Below are positions 49,540 through 58,277 of a stretch of 64,000 nt of DNA, in pieces. Under the pieces are notes generated by a model. It was not told where the DNA came from. It saw only the letters and a list, made by a program, of their open reading frames with translations, and did no database searches. A program made the translations under genes and the position numbers. Each line of letters starts with the position of its first letter. Position 1 is the stretch's first letter. This stretch comes from CBDBCU01 sp965203435 (GTDB lineage Bacteria > Chloroflexota > Dehalococcoidia > Lucifugimonadales > UBA3495): contig CBDBCU010000003.1 of assembly GCA_965203435.1 (NCBI GenBank), positions 434,001 to 498,000 of the forward strand, given 5' to 3'.

Positions 49540-51051
49540 ATGATTGCCCACCACTGGCAGCCCATCCAACCGGCCAACCCGGCCAGCGAGCAGTACGATT
49601 TTGGTGAAATCGACTCGCTGCAACGCCAGTGGCGCAGCATCCTGGAGTTGCGCGGCAACGATACCTTTCAGCCTTACTTGGAGCGGTTGGGCCGCAGCTG
49701 GGCCATTGAAACCGGCATCATTGAGGGACTGTATACCCTCGACCGTGGCGTTACCGAGACCCTGATTGAACGGGGTATCGTAGTCGATTACATCGAGCGC
49801 AGTTCCACCAACCGGGAGCCGCTGGATTTGGTGGCGGTGTTGAATGACCAGCAAGAGTCCATAGATTTCGTCTATCGGTACATCCAAGCCGGTCATCCGC
49901 TGACTCGTTCCTTTATAACTCAGCTGCACCAAGTCATTACCCAACACCAGGACACCTACGAGGCAGTTAACCAGTTCGGAACCCGGTTTGACAAGGTTCT
50001 AGTCAAGGGAGATTTCAAGAAAGAACCCAACAACCCGACCCGTCCCGACGGCAGCATCCACCAATACTGCCCCCCGGAACACGTGGACAGCGAGATCGAT
50101 AACCTGCTTTATTTCTACAACGAAATGCAGCAGGACGCTCGCCATTACCACCCTCTCCTGACCGGGGCTTGGCTGCACCACGCCTTTACCCAAATCCATC
50201 CCTTTCAGGATGGCAACGGGCGGGTAGTGCGGGCTTTGCTCACTTGGCATCTGGTTAAGGAAAACTACTTGCCCATAGTAGTATCCCGGGATGACCGGGC
50301 GCGCTACATCGAGACCCTGGAACAGGCTGATGGCGGTGACCTGAATCCCTTCGTTGACCTGATTGTCCAGCTGGAAAAGCGGACCATTCTGCAAGCCCTG
50401 GGCGAACCGGAGCCGGCTGCTCAGCCCGGCGTAGTGGATCAAGTAGTTGACCATATCGTCGAGCAGCTCCAGCGGCGGAATCAGGAACGGGCCGCGCAGC
50501 TGCGCTCGGTTAATGCGGTTGCCGAGCAATTGCATAACGCCGCCGCCAGCAAATTGTCCGCTCAAGCCGCGGAAATGAGCCGCCGCTTGAACGACGCCGG
50601 TATGTCGGTGCAACCGCATATTGAAGTGGGCGGCCCCGGCAACCGAGAACACTGGTATAAAACGGAAGTAGTGGTTACGGCCAAAAACGCCTTGAACTGG
50701 GCGAATTTGACCGAGTCCCGCTTTTTTGTCAGGCTGTCCTTGGACAATGACTTGTGGGACAGCTATGCCACCCGCCATCCCCGCTTGGTATTCGTAATTT
50801 CCCTGCACCACGTCGGCCGGGAACTCAGCGGCATAATGGAGGCTACTGCCTTTGCCCTGATTGAACATTACCCCGATGACCATTCGGAGGAAACGCCGCA
50901 ACCCAGCAGTCCCTATTTCCGGGATTGCACCGTAAACCCTTTCACTTTCACGTGGGAATCCGACGTCGCGTCAACCAATACTCGGTTCGTCCAATGGATG
51001 GAGCAGCGACTCAGCATTGCCCTGAGCTACTGGCAGGAGTTCTTGACCTAA
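49540..51051 (+). CDS. Fic-domain AMP-transferase with N-terminal inhibitory helix
   Basis: 503 residues. HPFQDGNGRVVR (H220-R231) is the Fic active-site motif for transfer of AMP to target proteins. The upstream TGIIEG (T58-G63) fits the (S/T)xxxE(G/N) inhibitory motif located N-terminal to the Fic core, so this is a self-inhibited class II Fic protein. The C-terminal 250 residues (RRNQERAAQLRSVNAVAEQL...) form a long helical domain plus a mixed domain of unknown role. Start chosen at ATG 49540 after CAGGAG; an ATG at 49492 overlapping the aroK stop is also possible. Confidence 0.9.
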   Translation: MIAHHWQPIQPANPASEQYDFGEIDSLQRQWRSILELRGNDTFQPYLERLGRSWAIETGIIEGLYTLDRGVTETLIERGIVVDYIERSSTNREPLDLVAVLNDQQESIDFVYRYIQAGHPLTRSFITQLHQVITQHQDTYEAVNQFGTRFDKVLVKGDFKKEPNNPTRPDGSIHQYCPPEHVDSEIDNLLYFYNEMQQDARHYHPLLTGAWLHHAFTQIHPFQDGNGRVVRALLTWHLVKENYLPIVVSRDDRARYIETLEQADGGDLNPFVDLIVQLEKRTILQALGEPEPAAQPGVVDQVVDHIVEQLQRRNQERAAQLRSVNAVAEQLHNAAASKLSAQAAEMSRRLNDAGMSVQPHIEVGGPGNREHWYKTEVVVTAKNALNWANLTESRFFVRLSLDNDLWDSYATRHPRLVFVISLHHVGRELSGIMEATAFALIEHYPDDHSEETPQPSSPYFRDCTVNPFTFTWESDVASTNTRFVQWMEQRLSIALSYWQEFLT

Positions 51052-51105
51052 CCCGCCGGCGGGTTGCCAACAACTGCGCCGGTTAATTCCGGGAGGTATG
51101 CCCTT

Positions 51106-52206
51106 ATGCCCGACCCCAACTTGGCCGCTACCGTCCACCACGCCGGCGGCTCCTATCCGGTGCTCGCCGGCTGGGGGCTGATTGATGACCTCGGCGACCG
51201 ACTGCTGGAGCTGGGCCTCGCCGGCCCGGCCTATATCATCACCGATGAAAACCTGATGAACCGCTACGGCCGCCGCGCCCAGCGCGCCTTGCAGCGCCGC
51301 GGCATCGCCGCCCACTGCTTTATCATCCCCCCCGGCGAACCCAGCAAAACCAACGCCCTGGCCCAATCCATTTACGAATGGCTGGTCAACTTGCGCGCCG
51401 AGCGCCGCCAGCCCATCCTGGCCGTGGGCGGCGGCGTGGTCGGCGACCTGGCCGGCTATGTGGCCGCCACTTTCCTGCGCGGCGTCCCCTTTGTCCAAGT
51501 GCCGACCAGCATGGCCGCTATGGTGGACGCCTCGATCGGCGGCAAGGTGGCGGTCAACCTGCCCCAGGGCAAAAACCTGGTGGGGGCCTTTTACCAGCCC
51601 CAGGCCGTTCTGGCCGATGTGCAAGCCCTGTCCACCCTGGGCCAGCGGGAATTGTCCGAGGGCTGGGCCGAGGCTATCAAGCACGGTTTTATCCTCGACG
51701 CCGAGCTGGTGGATACCTTTGAGCAGCACGCCGCCGCCCTGATGCAGGTAGAGCCGGAAATCAGCACCGCCGTCATCCGCCGCAGTATGGCGATTAAAGC
51801 CGATATTGTCAGTCGGGATGAACGGGAAACTTTAGACATCCGCATCCTGCTGAACTACGGCCACACCATCGGCCACGCTTTAGAGGCGTCCACTGCCTAC
51901 GGCCGCTTTATGCACGGCGAGGGCGTCGCCATCGGGATGATGGGCGCGGCCCAAATGGCCCAGGAAATGGGGATTCTCGACCAAGCCGTCGTTGACCGCC
52001 AATATGAACTGCTGCGCCAATTCCAACTGCCGACCCGCGCCTCCGGCATTCCGGCGGAAAGCCTGTACCAAGCATTGGCCCTGGATAAAAAGGTAGCCGG
52101 CGGCAGCAATCGCTGGATAATGCTGGAGGATGTCGGCCAAGCCGTCGTCCGCCGGGATGTCCCCCCGGAACTGGTAGCCCGCACCCTGGCGGAACTGACC
52201 GGGTAA
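51106..52206 (+). CDS. aroB: 3-dehydroquinate synthase
   Basis: Second enzyme of the shikimate pathway, NAD- and metal-dependent. 366 residues. GGGVVGDLAGYVAATFLRG, PTSMAAMVDASIGGKVAVN and YGHTIGHALE (metal-binding His) are signature segments. ATG at 51106 follows GGGAGGTATGCCCTT. The normally contiguous aroK-aroB pair is separated by the Fic gene. Confidence 0.96.
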   Translation: MPDPNLAATVHHAGGSYPVLAGWGLIDDLGDRLLELGLAGPAYIITDENLMNRYGRRAQRALQRRGIAAHCFIIPPGEPSKTNALAQSIYEWLVNLRAERRQPILAVGGGVVGDLAGYVAATFLRGVPFVQVPTSMAAMVDASIGGKVAVNLPQGKNLVGAFYQPQAVLADVQALSTLGQRELSEGWAEAIKHGFILDAELVDTFEQHAAALMQVEPEISTAVIRRSMAIKADIVSRDERETLDIRILLNYGHTIGHALEASTAYGRFMHGEGVAIGMMGAAQMAQEMGILDQAVVDRQYELLRQFQLPTRASGIPAESLYQALALDKKVAGGSNRWIMLEDVGQAVVRRDVPPELVARTLAELTG

Positions 52207-52216
52207 AGGGGGGGCG

Positions 52217-52339
52217 GATTCAAACATGGATAGACAGGATTAACAGGATTCTATGTCTGTATAGAACGGTTGTTGACAACCAGTACCGTTCTAATCAGAT
52301 ACAAAAATCCTGTCTATCCTGTATATCCATGTTTGAATC
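52217..52339. repeat. R2 inverted-repeat element
   Basis: GATTCAAACATGGATAGACA at the left, TATCCATGTTTGAATC at the right, with inner TTGTTGACAACCAGTACCG and GTTCTAATCAG. It sits between aroB and the MmeI-like gene. The best preserved copy of the family. Confidence 0.9.
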
Positions 52340-52419
52340 CGTCCCCCCAAATCCTTGACTTTCCCGGCCCCCTTTGCCTATCCTGTAGCCCTAGGCCGGC
52401 AAAAACCCGGGAGAGAATA

Positions 52420-55179
52420 ATGACCCTGCAAATCCCGCCGCAGGAACCTACGCTGCGGCCCGACCAGTTCGTCGCCAAGTGGTACGACGCCGCCTTTGGC
52501 GAAAAACAGGCATCCCAAGAGCTGTTTCTGGATTTGTGCGCCCTGGTGGGACATCCCACCCCGGCCGCCTATGGCCGCCCGGAGCTGTTCACCTTTGAGA
52601 AACCGGTGCCCGGCGGCTTTGCCGACGCCTACAAAGAGGGGCATTTCGCCTGGGAGTTCAAGGGCCTCGATAATCAGATCGACGCGGGGATGCGGCAGGC
52701 CATCCGCTACGCCGCCGAGCTGAAAAATCCGCCGCTGCTGATTGCCTCCTCTTTTAAGACGATCCGCCTCCGCACCAACTTTCGCGGCAAGGAACGGGTT
52801 ATCCACGAAATCCCGATCGACCGGTTGCTGCAGCCGCCCTATCTGGAAAAGCTGCGCTGGGTTTTCTTTGACCCGGACCGCCTGGAGCCGGAAAACACCC
52901 CCGAGCAGGTTACGCAGGAAACCGCCAACCTGTTCTGGTGTATCGTCAAGGATATGGAGCAGTATTCCCCCGATCCGGAAAAATTGGCCCGCTATCTCAA
53001 TCAACTGGTGTTCTGCCTTTATGCCGAGGACGCCGGCCTGCTGCCCAAAGAACTTTTTACCCAAACCGTGATTAACCAGTATCGCCGCCCGGATCGGTTC
53101 AACTTGGCCGTCGCCGACCTGTTCCAGCAGATGGCCGGCGGCGGGCTGTTCGGCTACTTTGGCATTGCCCATTTCAACGGCGACCTGTTCAATCAGACCG
53201 AAACCGTAACCATCAGCAATGTCGCGATGCAGTACCTGCTGGCGGCCACGCAAAAGAACTGGCAGAACATTGAGCCCTCCATTTTCGGCACTCTCTTTGA
53301 GCGGGTATTGGACGCCGAACAGCGTTCCCAACTGGGCATTCACTACACCGGGGCCGACGACATTATGCTGGTGGTGGAGCCGGTGCTAATGACGCCGCTG
53401 CGCCGGGAATGGGCCGCCGCCCGGCAGGAAGTGGAAAACCTGCTGATCGAGGGCTATACCGACGCCGCCCAAACCCGGCTGGAAAAGTTCCGGCAGCGCC
53501 TCTTTGAGGTCACCGTTCTGGATCCGGCTTGCGGCAGCGGCAACTTTCTCTATGTAGCCCTGCGCGCCCTCCTCGACTTGGAAAAGGAAGTTATCACCTT
53601 TGCCGCCGAACGGGATTGGCACGACCTTTGGCCGCGGGTGCGCCCCGACCAGATGCTGGGCCTGGAAATCAATCCCTACGCCGTGGAACTGGCCCGCACC
53701 GCCCTGTGGATTGGCTATATCCAATGGCATCAGAACAACGGCTTTCCCTACCTCCGCCAGCCGATCCTGACCCCCTTGAACACCATCCAAAAGACCGATG
53801 CCATCCTGGACCAGTCCGACCCGGCAAACCCCAAAGAACCGGAATGGCCGGCCGCCGAGTTCATCATCGGCAATCCCCCTTTCCTGGGGCGCGGCGGCTT
53901 GCGGAGCGAGTTGGGCGATGCTTATGTTGACCAACTCCATAACCTTTATGGCGACCGCTTGCCCAATGCCTCGGACCTGTGCTGCTATTGGCTGGAAAAG
54001 GCCCGGGCCATGATTGAGCAGCCGGGGATAACCAAGCGCGCCGGCCTGTTGGCGACGCAAGGCATTCGCGGCCGGGAAAACCGCCGGGTGTTGCAGCGCA
54101 TTAAGGAAAGCGGCGACATCTTTATGGCCTACCCGGATAAGGCGTGGGATTTGGCCGGAGCGGCGGTGCGTATCGCCATTGTCGGCTTCGACGATGGCAG
54201 CGAAACCTCCCGAACCTTTAACGGCGCAATCGCGGAACAGGCCATCAATCCCAATCTGACCATTGGCGTTGACACGACAACGGCGCAGCTCCTACGGGAA
54301 AATGCCAATCTGTCCTTTGAGGGGCCGTCGCCGAAAGCCCCTTTCGATCTGCCCCCCGGCTACGCCCGGGAAATGCTGGCCGCGCCCCCTAATGTGAACG
54401 GCCGCCCCAATGCGGATGTGGTGCGGCCGGTGCTGAGCGGGCGGGATCTGGTCCAGGAACCCCGCGGTTTCTATACCATTGACTTCGGGATGATGGCTGA
54501 GGATGCGGCGTGCCAGTATGAAATGCCCTTCGCGTATGTCAAGGCCCACGTCTATCCCAAGCGCCAGACCAAGGCGCAAGCCCCCTTTCGCCATCGCTGG
54601 TGGCAGTATGCCACGCCCCGGCCCAATATGCGCCAGGCCCTGGCCGGATTGGAACGCTATATCGCCACGCCCCGGGTATCCAAATACCGCTTGTTCGTGT
54701 GGGTTCCCGCCGGCGTAATGTGCAATGACAGCACCGATGTTTTCGCCCGGGAGGACGATTACTTTTTCGGCATCCTGCACAGCCGCATCCACGAAATTTG
54801 GGCCCGGGACAAAGGTACGCAGCTGCGGGATGCGGAATCGGGATTCCGCTACACCCCCACCACCTGCTTTGAGACTTTCCCGTTCCCGGAACCGACGGAG
54901 GAACAGCGGGATTCCATTGCCCAAGCCGCCGCTGCCCTGAACGAACTGCGGGGGAAGTGGTTAAATCCGGTTGACGCCGCGGGCCAACCGGCCCTGTCGG
55001 CGGCGGAACGCAAAAGTCGCACCTTGACCCACCTATACAATCAGCGCCCCCAGTGGCTGGACAACGCCCACCAGCAGTTAGACGCCGCCGTAGCCGCCGC
55101 CTACGGCTGGAGTCCCCACCTCTACGACCAGCCCCTCCTGCAACGCCTGCTGGCCCTGAATTTGGAACGGAGTGGGTAG
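52420..55179 (+). CDS. MmeI-like type IIL restriction-modification enzyme
   Basis: 919 residues. N-terminal nuclease part has HFAWEFKGLDNQIDAG (PD-(D/E)XK-like ExK at about 80). The methyltransferase part has TVLDPACGSGNFLYVAL (motif I), MLGLEINPYAVELARTALWIG, and IGNPPFLG (NPPF, motif IV) for N6-adenine methylation. A target-recognition-like region and a C-terminal helical tail follow. Such single-chain enzymes modify and cut DNA; other class I methyltransferases of this layout lack nuclease action. ATG after GGGAGAGAATA. Confidence 0.87.
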   Translation: MTLQIPPQEPTLRPDQFVAKWYDAAFGEKQASQELFLDLCALVGHPTPAAYGRPELFTFEKPVPGGFADAYKEGHFAWEFKGLDNQIDAGMRQAIRYAAELKNPPLLIASSFKTIRLRTNFRGKERVIHEIPIDRLLQPPYLEKLRWVFFDPDRLEPENTPEQVTQETANLFWCIVKDMEQYSPDPEKLARYLNQLVFCLYAEDAGLLPKELFTQTVINQYRRPDRFNLAVADLFQQMAGGGLFGYFGIAHFNGDLFNQTETVTISNVAMQYLLAATQKNWQNIEPSIFGTLFERVLDAEQRSQLGIHYTGADDIMLVVEPVLMTPLRREWAAARQEVENLLIEGYTDAAQTRLEKFRQRLFEVTVLDPACGSGNFLYVALRALLDLEKEVITFAAERDWHDLWPRVRPDQMLGLEINPYAVELARTALWIGYIQWHQNNGFPYLRQPILTPLNTIQKTDAILDQSDPANPKEPEWPAAEFIIGNPPFLGRGGLRSELGDAYVDQLHNLYGDRLPNASDLCCYWLEKARAMIEQPGITKRAGLLATQGIRGRENRRVLQRIKESGDIFMAYPDKAWDLAGAAVRIAIVGFDDGSETSRTFNGAIAEQAINPNLTIGVDTTTAQLLRENANLSFEGPSPKAPFDLPPGYAREMLAAPPNVNGRPNADVVRPVLSGRDLVQEPRGFYTIDFGMMAEDAACQYEMPFAYVKAHVYPKRQTKAQAPFRHRWWQYATPRPNMRQALAGLERYIATPRVSKYRLFVWVPAGVMCNDSTDVFAREDDYFFGILHSRIHEIWARDKGTQLRDAESGFRYTPTTCFETFPFPEPTEEQRDSIAQAAAALNELRGKWLNPVDAAGQPALSAAERKSRTLTHLYNQRPQWLDNAHQQLDAAVAAAYGWSPHLYDQPLLQRLLALNLERSG

Positions 55180-55194
55180 GGGTGGGTAGGCGGG

Positions 55195-55554
55195 TCAAGG
55201 CAGTGCCGGCCGCGCGGCGCTGTCCAGGAACAAGCCCGGCTCCGGCAGGTAGTCCGTGGCGGTCAACGGGCCGGATTGAGGTTCCAGATGCAAGGGCGTA
55301 TCGCCGCCCTCTTGATCCAGGGATAGATACCACTGGCCGCCGGGGGCGGCCAACAGCAGCGTCCGCAAGTCGAGGCAGCCCTCCCGGAATTGTTGCAGCC
55401 GGTCCGGGGCGGCGGCCGTTACCAGATAGCGGTCGGCCGGGCCGGCTTGGTCAATCAGCGAACCGACATAGCCGCCGCCCGCCGCATCCCGTCCCGCAAA
55501 AATCTGGATCCCGTCGTAATAGTCCAGGATTTCGGTAAGCCAAATAAGTTTCAC
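55195..55554 (-). CDS. DUF6575-like hypothetical protein
   Basis: 119 residues. KLIWLTEILDYYDGIQIFAGRDAAGG followed by YLVTAAAPDRLQQFREGCLDLRTLLLAAP is similar to DUF6575 proteins as I remember them; the function is unknown. GTG start (55554) overlaps the stop of the upstream gene by 4 nt. Confidence 0.6.
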   Translation of the reverse strand: MKLIWLTEILDYYDGIQIFAGRDAAGGGYVGSLIDQAGPADRYLVTAAAPDRLQQFREGCLDLRTLLLAAPGGQWYLSLDQEGGDTPLHLEPQSGPLTATDYLPEPGLFLDSAARPALP

Positions 55555-55934
55555 GATACTACCTGACAGTTGGGGAGGATGTTGAATTCGGCCAGCGGCC
55601 ACCAAGTATAATGGGTCGGGGAATGGTCGCCGGTTTGCTGAATATAGCCGGCCCCGGCGCTCAAGAAAACCTGGCAAAGCCGCATCCCCCGCAAGTTCCG
55701 CCGTTTCAGCCGCGCCTCGGCATCCCGGCGATCGGAAAAGACCGACAGCCCCCGGGCTTGACATTCGGTAACGCGGCGGTAAGGCCGCTCGGGATTCAGC
55801 GCCCGTTGCGACTGAAAATCCCGGTCCGCCGGCGGATCGCTCTGCACCAGACGGAAAACCCGGCGGGGACGGATAATTTCCTCGGCTTCCGGCGGTGGGC
55901 AGTCCGCCGGCAAGGGTTCGCGGTAAGCAAGCAT
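55551..55934 (-). CDS. Hypothetical protein, first gene of the DUF6575-like pair
   Basis: 127 residues, not recognised. Contains a basic region (RRDAEARLKRRNLRGM) and a C-terminal HYTWWPLAEFNILPNC. ATG at 55934 is only 9 bases after a TATAAT (minus strand, 55949-55944) and has no ribosome-binding site, suggesting a leaderless mRNA. Coupled to the next gene (GTGA). Confidence 0.55.
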   Translation of the reverse strand: MLAYREPLPADCPPPEAEEIIRPRRVFRLVQSDPPADRDFQSQRALNPERPYRRVTECQARGLSVFSDRRDAEARLKRRNLRGMRLCQVFLSAGAGYIQQTGDHSPTHYTWWPLAEFNILPNCQVVS

Positions 55935-55943
55935 AACCGGGCA

Positions 55944-55949
55944 ATTATA
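55944..55949 (-). promoter_or_regulatory. -10 box giving a probably leaderless transcript
   Basis: TATAAT on the minus strand, 9 bases before the ATG at 55934. A TTGTCA lies 20 bases upstream. Divergent to the cobalamin riboswitch promoter. Confidence 0.4.
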
Positions 55950-55968
55950 ACACATTTCCAACAACCCC

Positions 55969-55998
55969 TTGACAACCGCCGCCATCCCGTTATATAAT
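55969..55998 (+). promoter_or_regulatory. Promoter of the cobalamin riboswitch/cob operon
   Basis: TTGACA (55969-55974), 18-base spacer, TATAAT (55993-55998), a near-consensus sigma70-type promoter about 50 bases before the riboswitch aptamer. Confidence 0.75.
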
Positions 55999-56046
55999 CC
56001 TTAGCGCAACATTCCATTGGCCTTAACAACCGAATAATTCCAGCGT

Positions 56047-56255
56047 TCACAGGTGGCCCCGGCTTTAGGCCAAGCGTCAAAAGCCCGGGGCTGAAAAGGG
56101 AAGCCGGTGCAAATCCGGCGTGGTCGCGCCACTGTAACTGGCAAGAACCCCCGCTAATCCGCAAGGCGGAAAAGCGCCACTGGCCCCAATGCAACGGGCC
56201 GGGAAGGCCGCGGGGAGTTCGTCAGCAGCCAGAAGCCAGGAGACCTGCCTGAGAA
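56047..56255 (+). promoter_or_regulatory. Cobalamin (B12) riboswitch
   Basis: Contains the B12-box sequence GCCGGTGCAAATCCGGC, the preceding AAAAGGGAA, the GCCACTG element, and the closing AGCCAGGAGACCTGCCTG pairing with CACAGGTGGCCC at the start. This is the well-known cobalamin-binding aptamer that represses downstream gene expression when adenosylcobalamin is abundant. It is followed by a terminator at 56307 and the cbiA gene. Confidence 0.95.
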
Positions 56256-56306
56256 CTTGACGCAATACGCTTCGCGGCAAGGTGTATCAGTCTGTTGACT
56301 TATAGC

Positions 56307-56335
56307 AAGCCTGACCGGGAAAGTCAGGCTTTTTT
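56307..56335 (+). terminator. Terminator of the riboswitch expression platform
   Basis: Stem AGCCTGAC / GTCAGGCT, loop CGGGAAA, then TTTTTTC. When cobalamin is bound, this hairpin should end transcription before cbiA. Confidence 0.85.
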
Positions 56336-56502
56336 CTTTGTCCCTTCCGCCGCAATTATCCCGTCCAATGGCCGGCGTCATTGGACTTATCCGTGAGAGA
56401 TGGCCGGGCGGCCCCGCCCGCTGGCTAGGCGGCGCAGTACCTCCTCCACTGCGCGGGCCGGCCGGGGCGGCCTAACCCGCCCGGCCCTCTTTCATCCCTT
56501 TC

Positions 56503-56536
56503 TACCGTCATTCCCGCGTAAGCGGGAATGACGGTA
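56503..56536. repeat. Minimal R1 palindrome (34 bp)
   Basis: TACCGTCATTCCCGCGT and its complement ACGCGGGAATGACGGTA with AA between; the shortest copy, a single hairpin of the larger element. Lies between the riboswitch and cbiA in the 678-base stretch 55935-56612. Confidence 0.9.
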
Positions 56537-56612
56537 AAGCCGGGTAGCATTATCCGCCCACCCGTTGCATAATAGACAGCAGACAATCCATCCTCAAGAC
56601 CGGAGGCCGTCA

Positions 56613-57977
56613 ATGACCGCCGCAATTGTCATCGCCGGGGTACGCAGCGGCGTGGGCAAAACCACTATCGCCGCCGGGATAATGGCCGCCCTGGCCCGCC
56701 GCGGCTATGCCGTGCAGCCCTTTAAGGCCGGCCCCGACTACATTGACCCCTCCTATCATCAGCTTGCTTGCGGCGTTCCCTCCCGCAACCTGGATACCTG
56801 GCTGCTGCCCCCGGCCACCGTGGTCGAACTGTTCCGCCGCGCCGTCGGCCAAGAAAAAATCGCCATTATCGAGGGCGTGATGGGCCTCTATGACGGCCAC
56901 GACGCCCTGTCCGAAAACGGCTCCACGGCGCAGCTGGCAAAACTGCTGAAGGCCCCGGTCATCCTGATTGCCGATGCCGGCAAAGTGGCCCGCAGCGTAG
57001 CCGCCGAAATCCTCGGCTATCAGCAGTTTGACCCGGCCCTGCGCCTGGCCGGCGTTATCCTCAACGGCATCGGCGGCCCCCGCCATTTGGATTTTTGCCA
57101 GCCGCAGATCGCCGCCACTACCGGCCTGCCGGTCTTGGGTTATTTGCCGCGCCGGGACGAATTAACCCAGCCGGAGCGGCATCTGGGATTGATTCCCACC
57201 GCGGAAGGCACCGTAGCCCAGGAATGGTACGACACCCTGACCGCCCAAGTTGCGGAAACCATTGACTTGGATGCCTTACTGCAAATTGCCGCCACGGCTA
57301 ACCCGCCGGCCGGCCCGCCGCAGGTCTATCCGGCCGCGCCGCAGCCGACCCGCGCCCGCATCGCCGTCGCACAAGATAAGGCTTTCAGCTTTTACTATCA
57401 GGATTCCCTGGATTTGCTGACCGCTTGGGGCGCGGAACTGCTGCCCTTCAGTCCCTTGACTGACGCCGCCCTGCCGCCGGATGCCGGCGGCGTCTATATC
57501 GGCGGCGGATTCCCGGAACTCTTTGCCCGGGAATTGTCGGAAAATCGGCCCATGCTGGAATCCCTGCGGGATGCCATCCGCCGGCAAATGCCGGTCTATG
57601 CCGAGTGCGGCGGATTGATGTATCTGGGGCAAAGCCTTTCCGATTTGGACGGCGTAGCGTATCCTATGGTCGGGGCTTTGCCGGCGGTATCCTCCATGGA
57701 TGGCCGGCGGCTGACTTTGGGCTATCGGGAAGTGGCCGCCACCGCCGCCACGCCGCTGCTGCAACCGGGCCAGTCGGTAAGGGGGCATGAATTCCACTGG
57801 TCCGTATTGGCGGAGCCGCCCAATCCGGAAACCGCCCTCTATCGGGTAGTAAATCAGGATAACCGCCCGGAGGGTTTTCGGATTGGCAATCTGTGGGCCT
57901 CTTACATCCACATCCACCTGGGCAGCGCCCCCGGCCTGGCCCAAAAGTTTGTGGACACCTGCGCCGGGGGGAATTAA
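56613..57977 (+). CDS. cbiA: Cobyrinate a,c-diamide synthase
   Basis: ATP- and glutamine-dependent amidation of cobyrinate at the a and c positions. 454 residues. P-loop VRSGVGKTT, KAGPDYIDPSYH, GVMGLYDG, and the class I amidotransferase YAECGGLMYLG with nucleophilic Cys; the late RGHEFHWS and YIHIHLGS complete it. ATG at 56613 after CGGAGGCCGTCA. First structural gene under the riboswitch. Confidence 0.96.
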   Translation: MTAAIVIAGVRSGVGKTTIAAGIMAALARRGYAVQPFKAGPDYIDPSYHQLACGVPSRNLDTWLLPPATVVELFRRAVGQEKIAIIEGVMGLYDGHDALSENGSTAQLAKLLKAPVILIADAGKVARSVAAEILGYQQFDPALRLAGVILNGIGGPRHLDFCQPQIAATTGLPVLGYLPRRDELTQPERHLGLIPTAEGTVAQEWYDTLTAQVAETIDLDALLQIAATANPPAGPPQVYPAAPQPTRARIAVAQDKAFSFYYQDSLDLLTAWGAELLPFSPLTDAALPPDAGGVYIGGGFPELFARELSENRPMLESLRDAIRRQMPVYAECGGLMYLGQSLSDLDGVAYPMVGALPAVSSMDGRRLTLGYREVAATAATPLLQPGQSVRGHEFHWSVLAEPPNPETALYRVVNQDNRPEGFRIGNLWASYIHIHLGSAPGLAQKFVDTCAGGN

Positions 57978-58260
57978 CATGGATGGGCAGGATAAACAGG
58001 ATTTTTGTCTGCATCATCATTCCGCTCATCCTGAACTGGTTGAAGGATGGCAAGCAGCGCCTTTCCGCTCATCCTGAACTGGTTGAAGGATGGCCGGCAG
58101 CACCTTTCCGCTCATCCTGAACTGGTTGAAGGATGGCAAGCAGCGCCTTTCCGCTCATCCTGAACTGGTTGAAGGATGGCAAGCAGCGCCTTTCCGCTCA
58201 TCCTGAACTGGTTGAAGGATGGCAGACAACAAAAATCCTGTCTATCCTGTCTATCCATGT
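57978..58260. repeat. R2 element interrupted by five 43-bp direct repeats (R3)
   Basis: Left arm CATGGATGGGCAGGATAAAC, right arm ATCCTGTCTATCCATGTAAA of R2, but the core is replaced by five copies (58022, 58065, 58108, 58151, 58194) of CCGCTCATCCTGAACTGGTT GAAGGATGG..., period 43 bp, nearly identical. It fills the 300-base gap 57978-58277. Confidence 0.95.
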
Positions 58261-58277
58261 AAATAAAAGGAGAAAAA

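Noticed and set aside
58022..58237. CRISPR-like direct repeats
   Set aside because: Period is 43 bp but units are contiguous and nearly identical with no unique spacers; it is a minisatellite.
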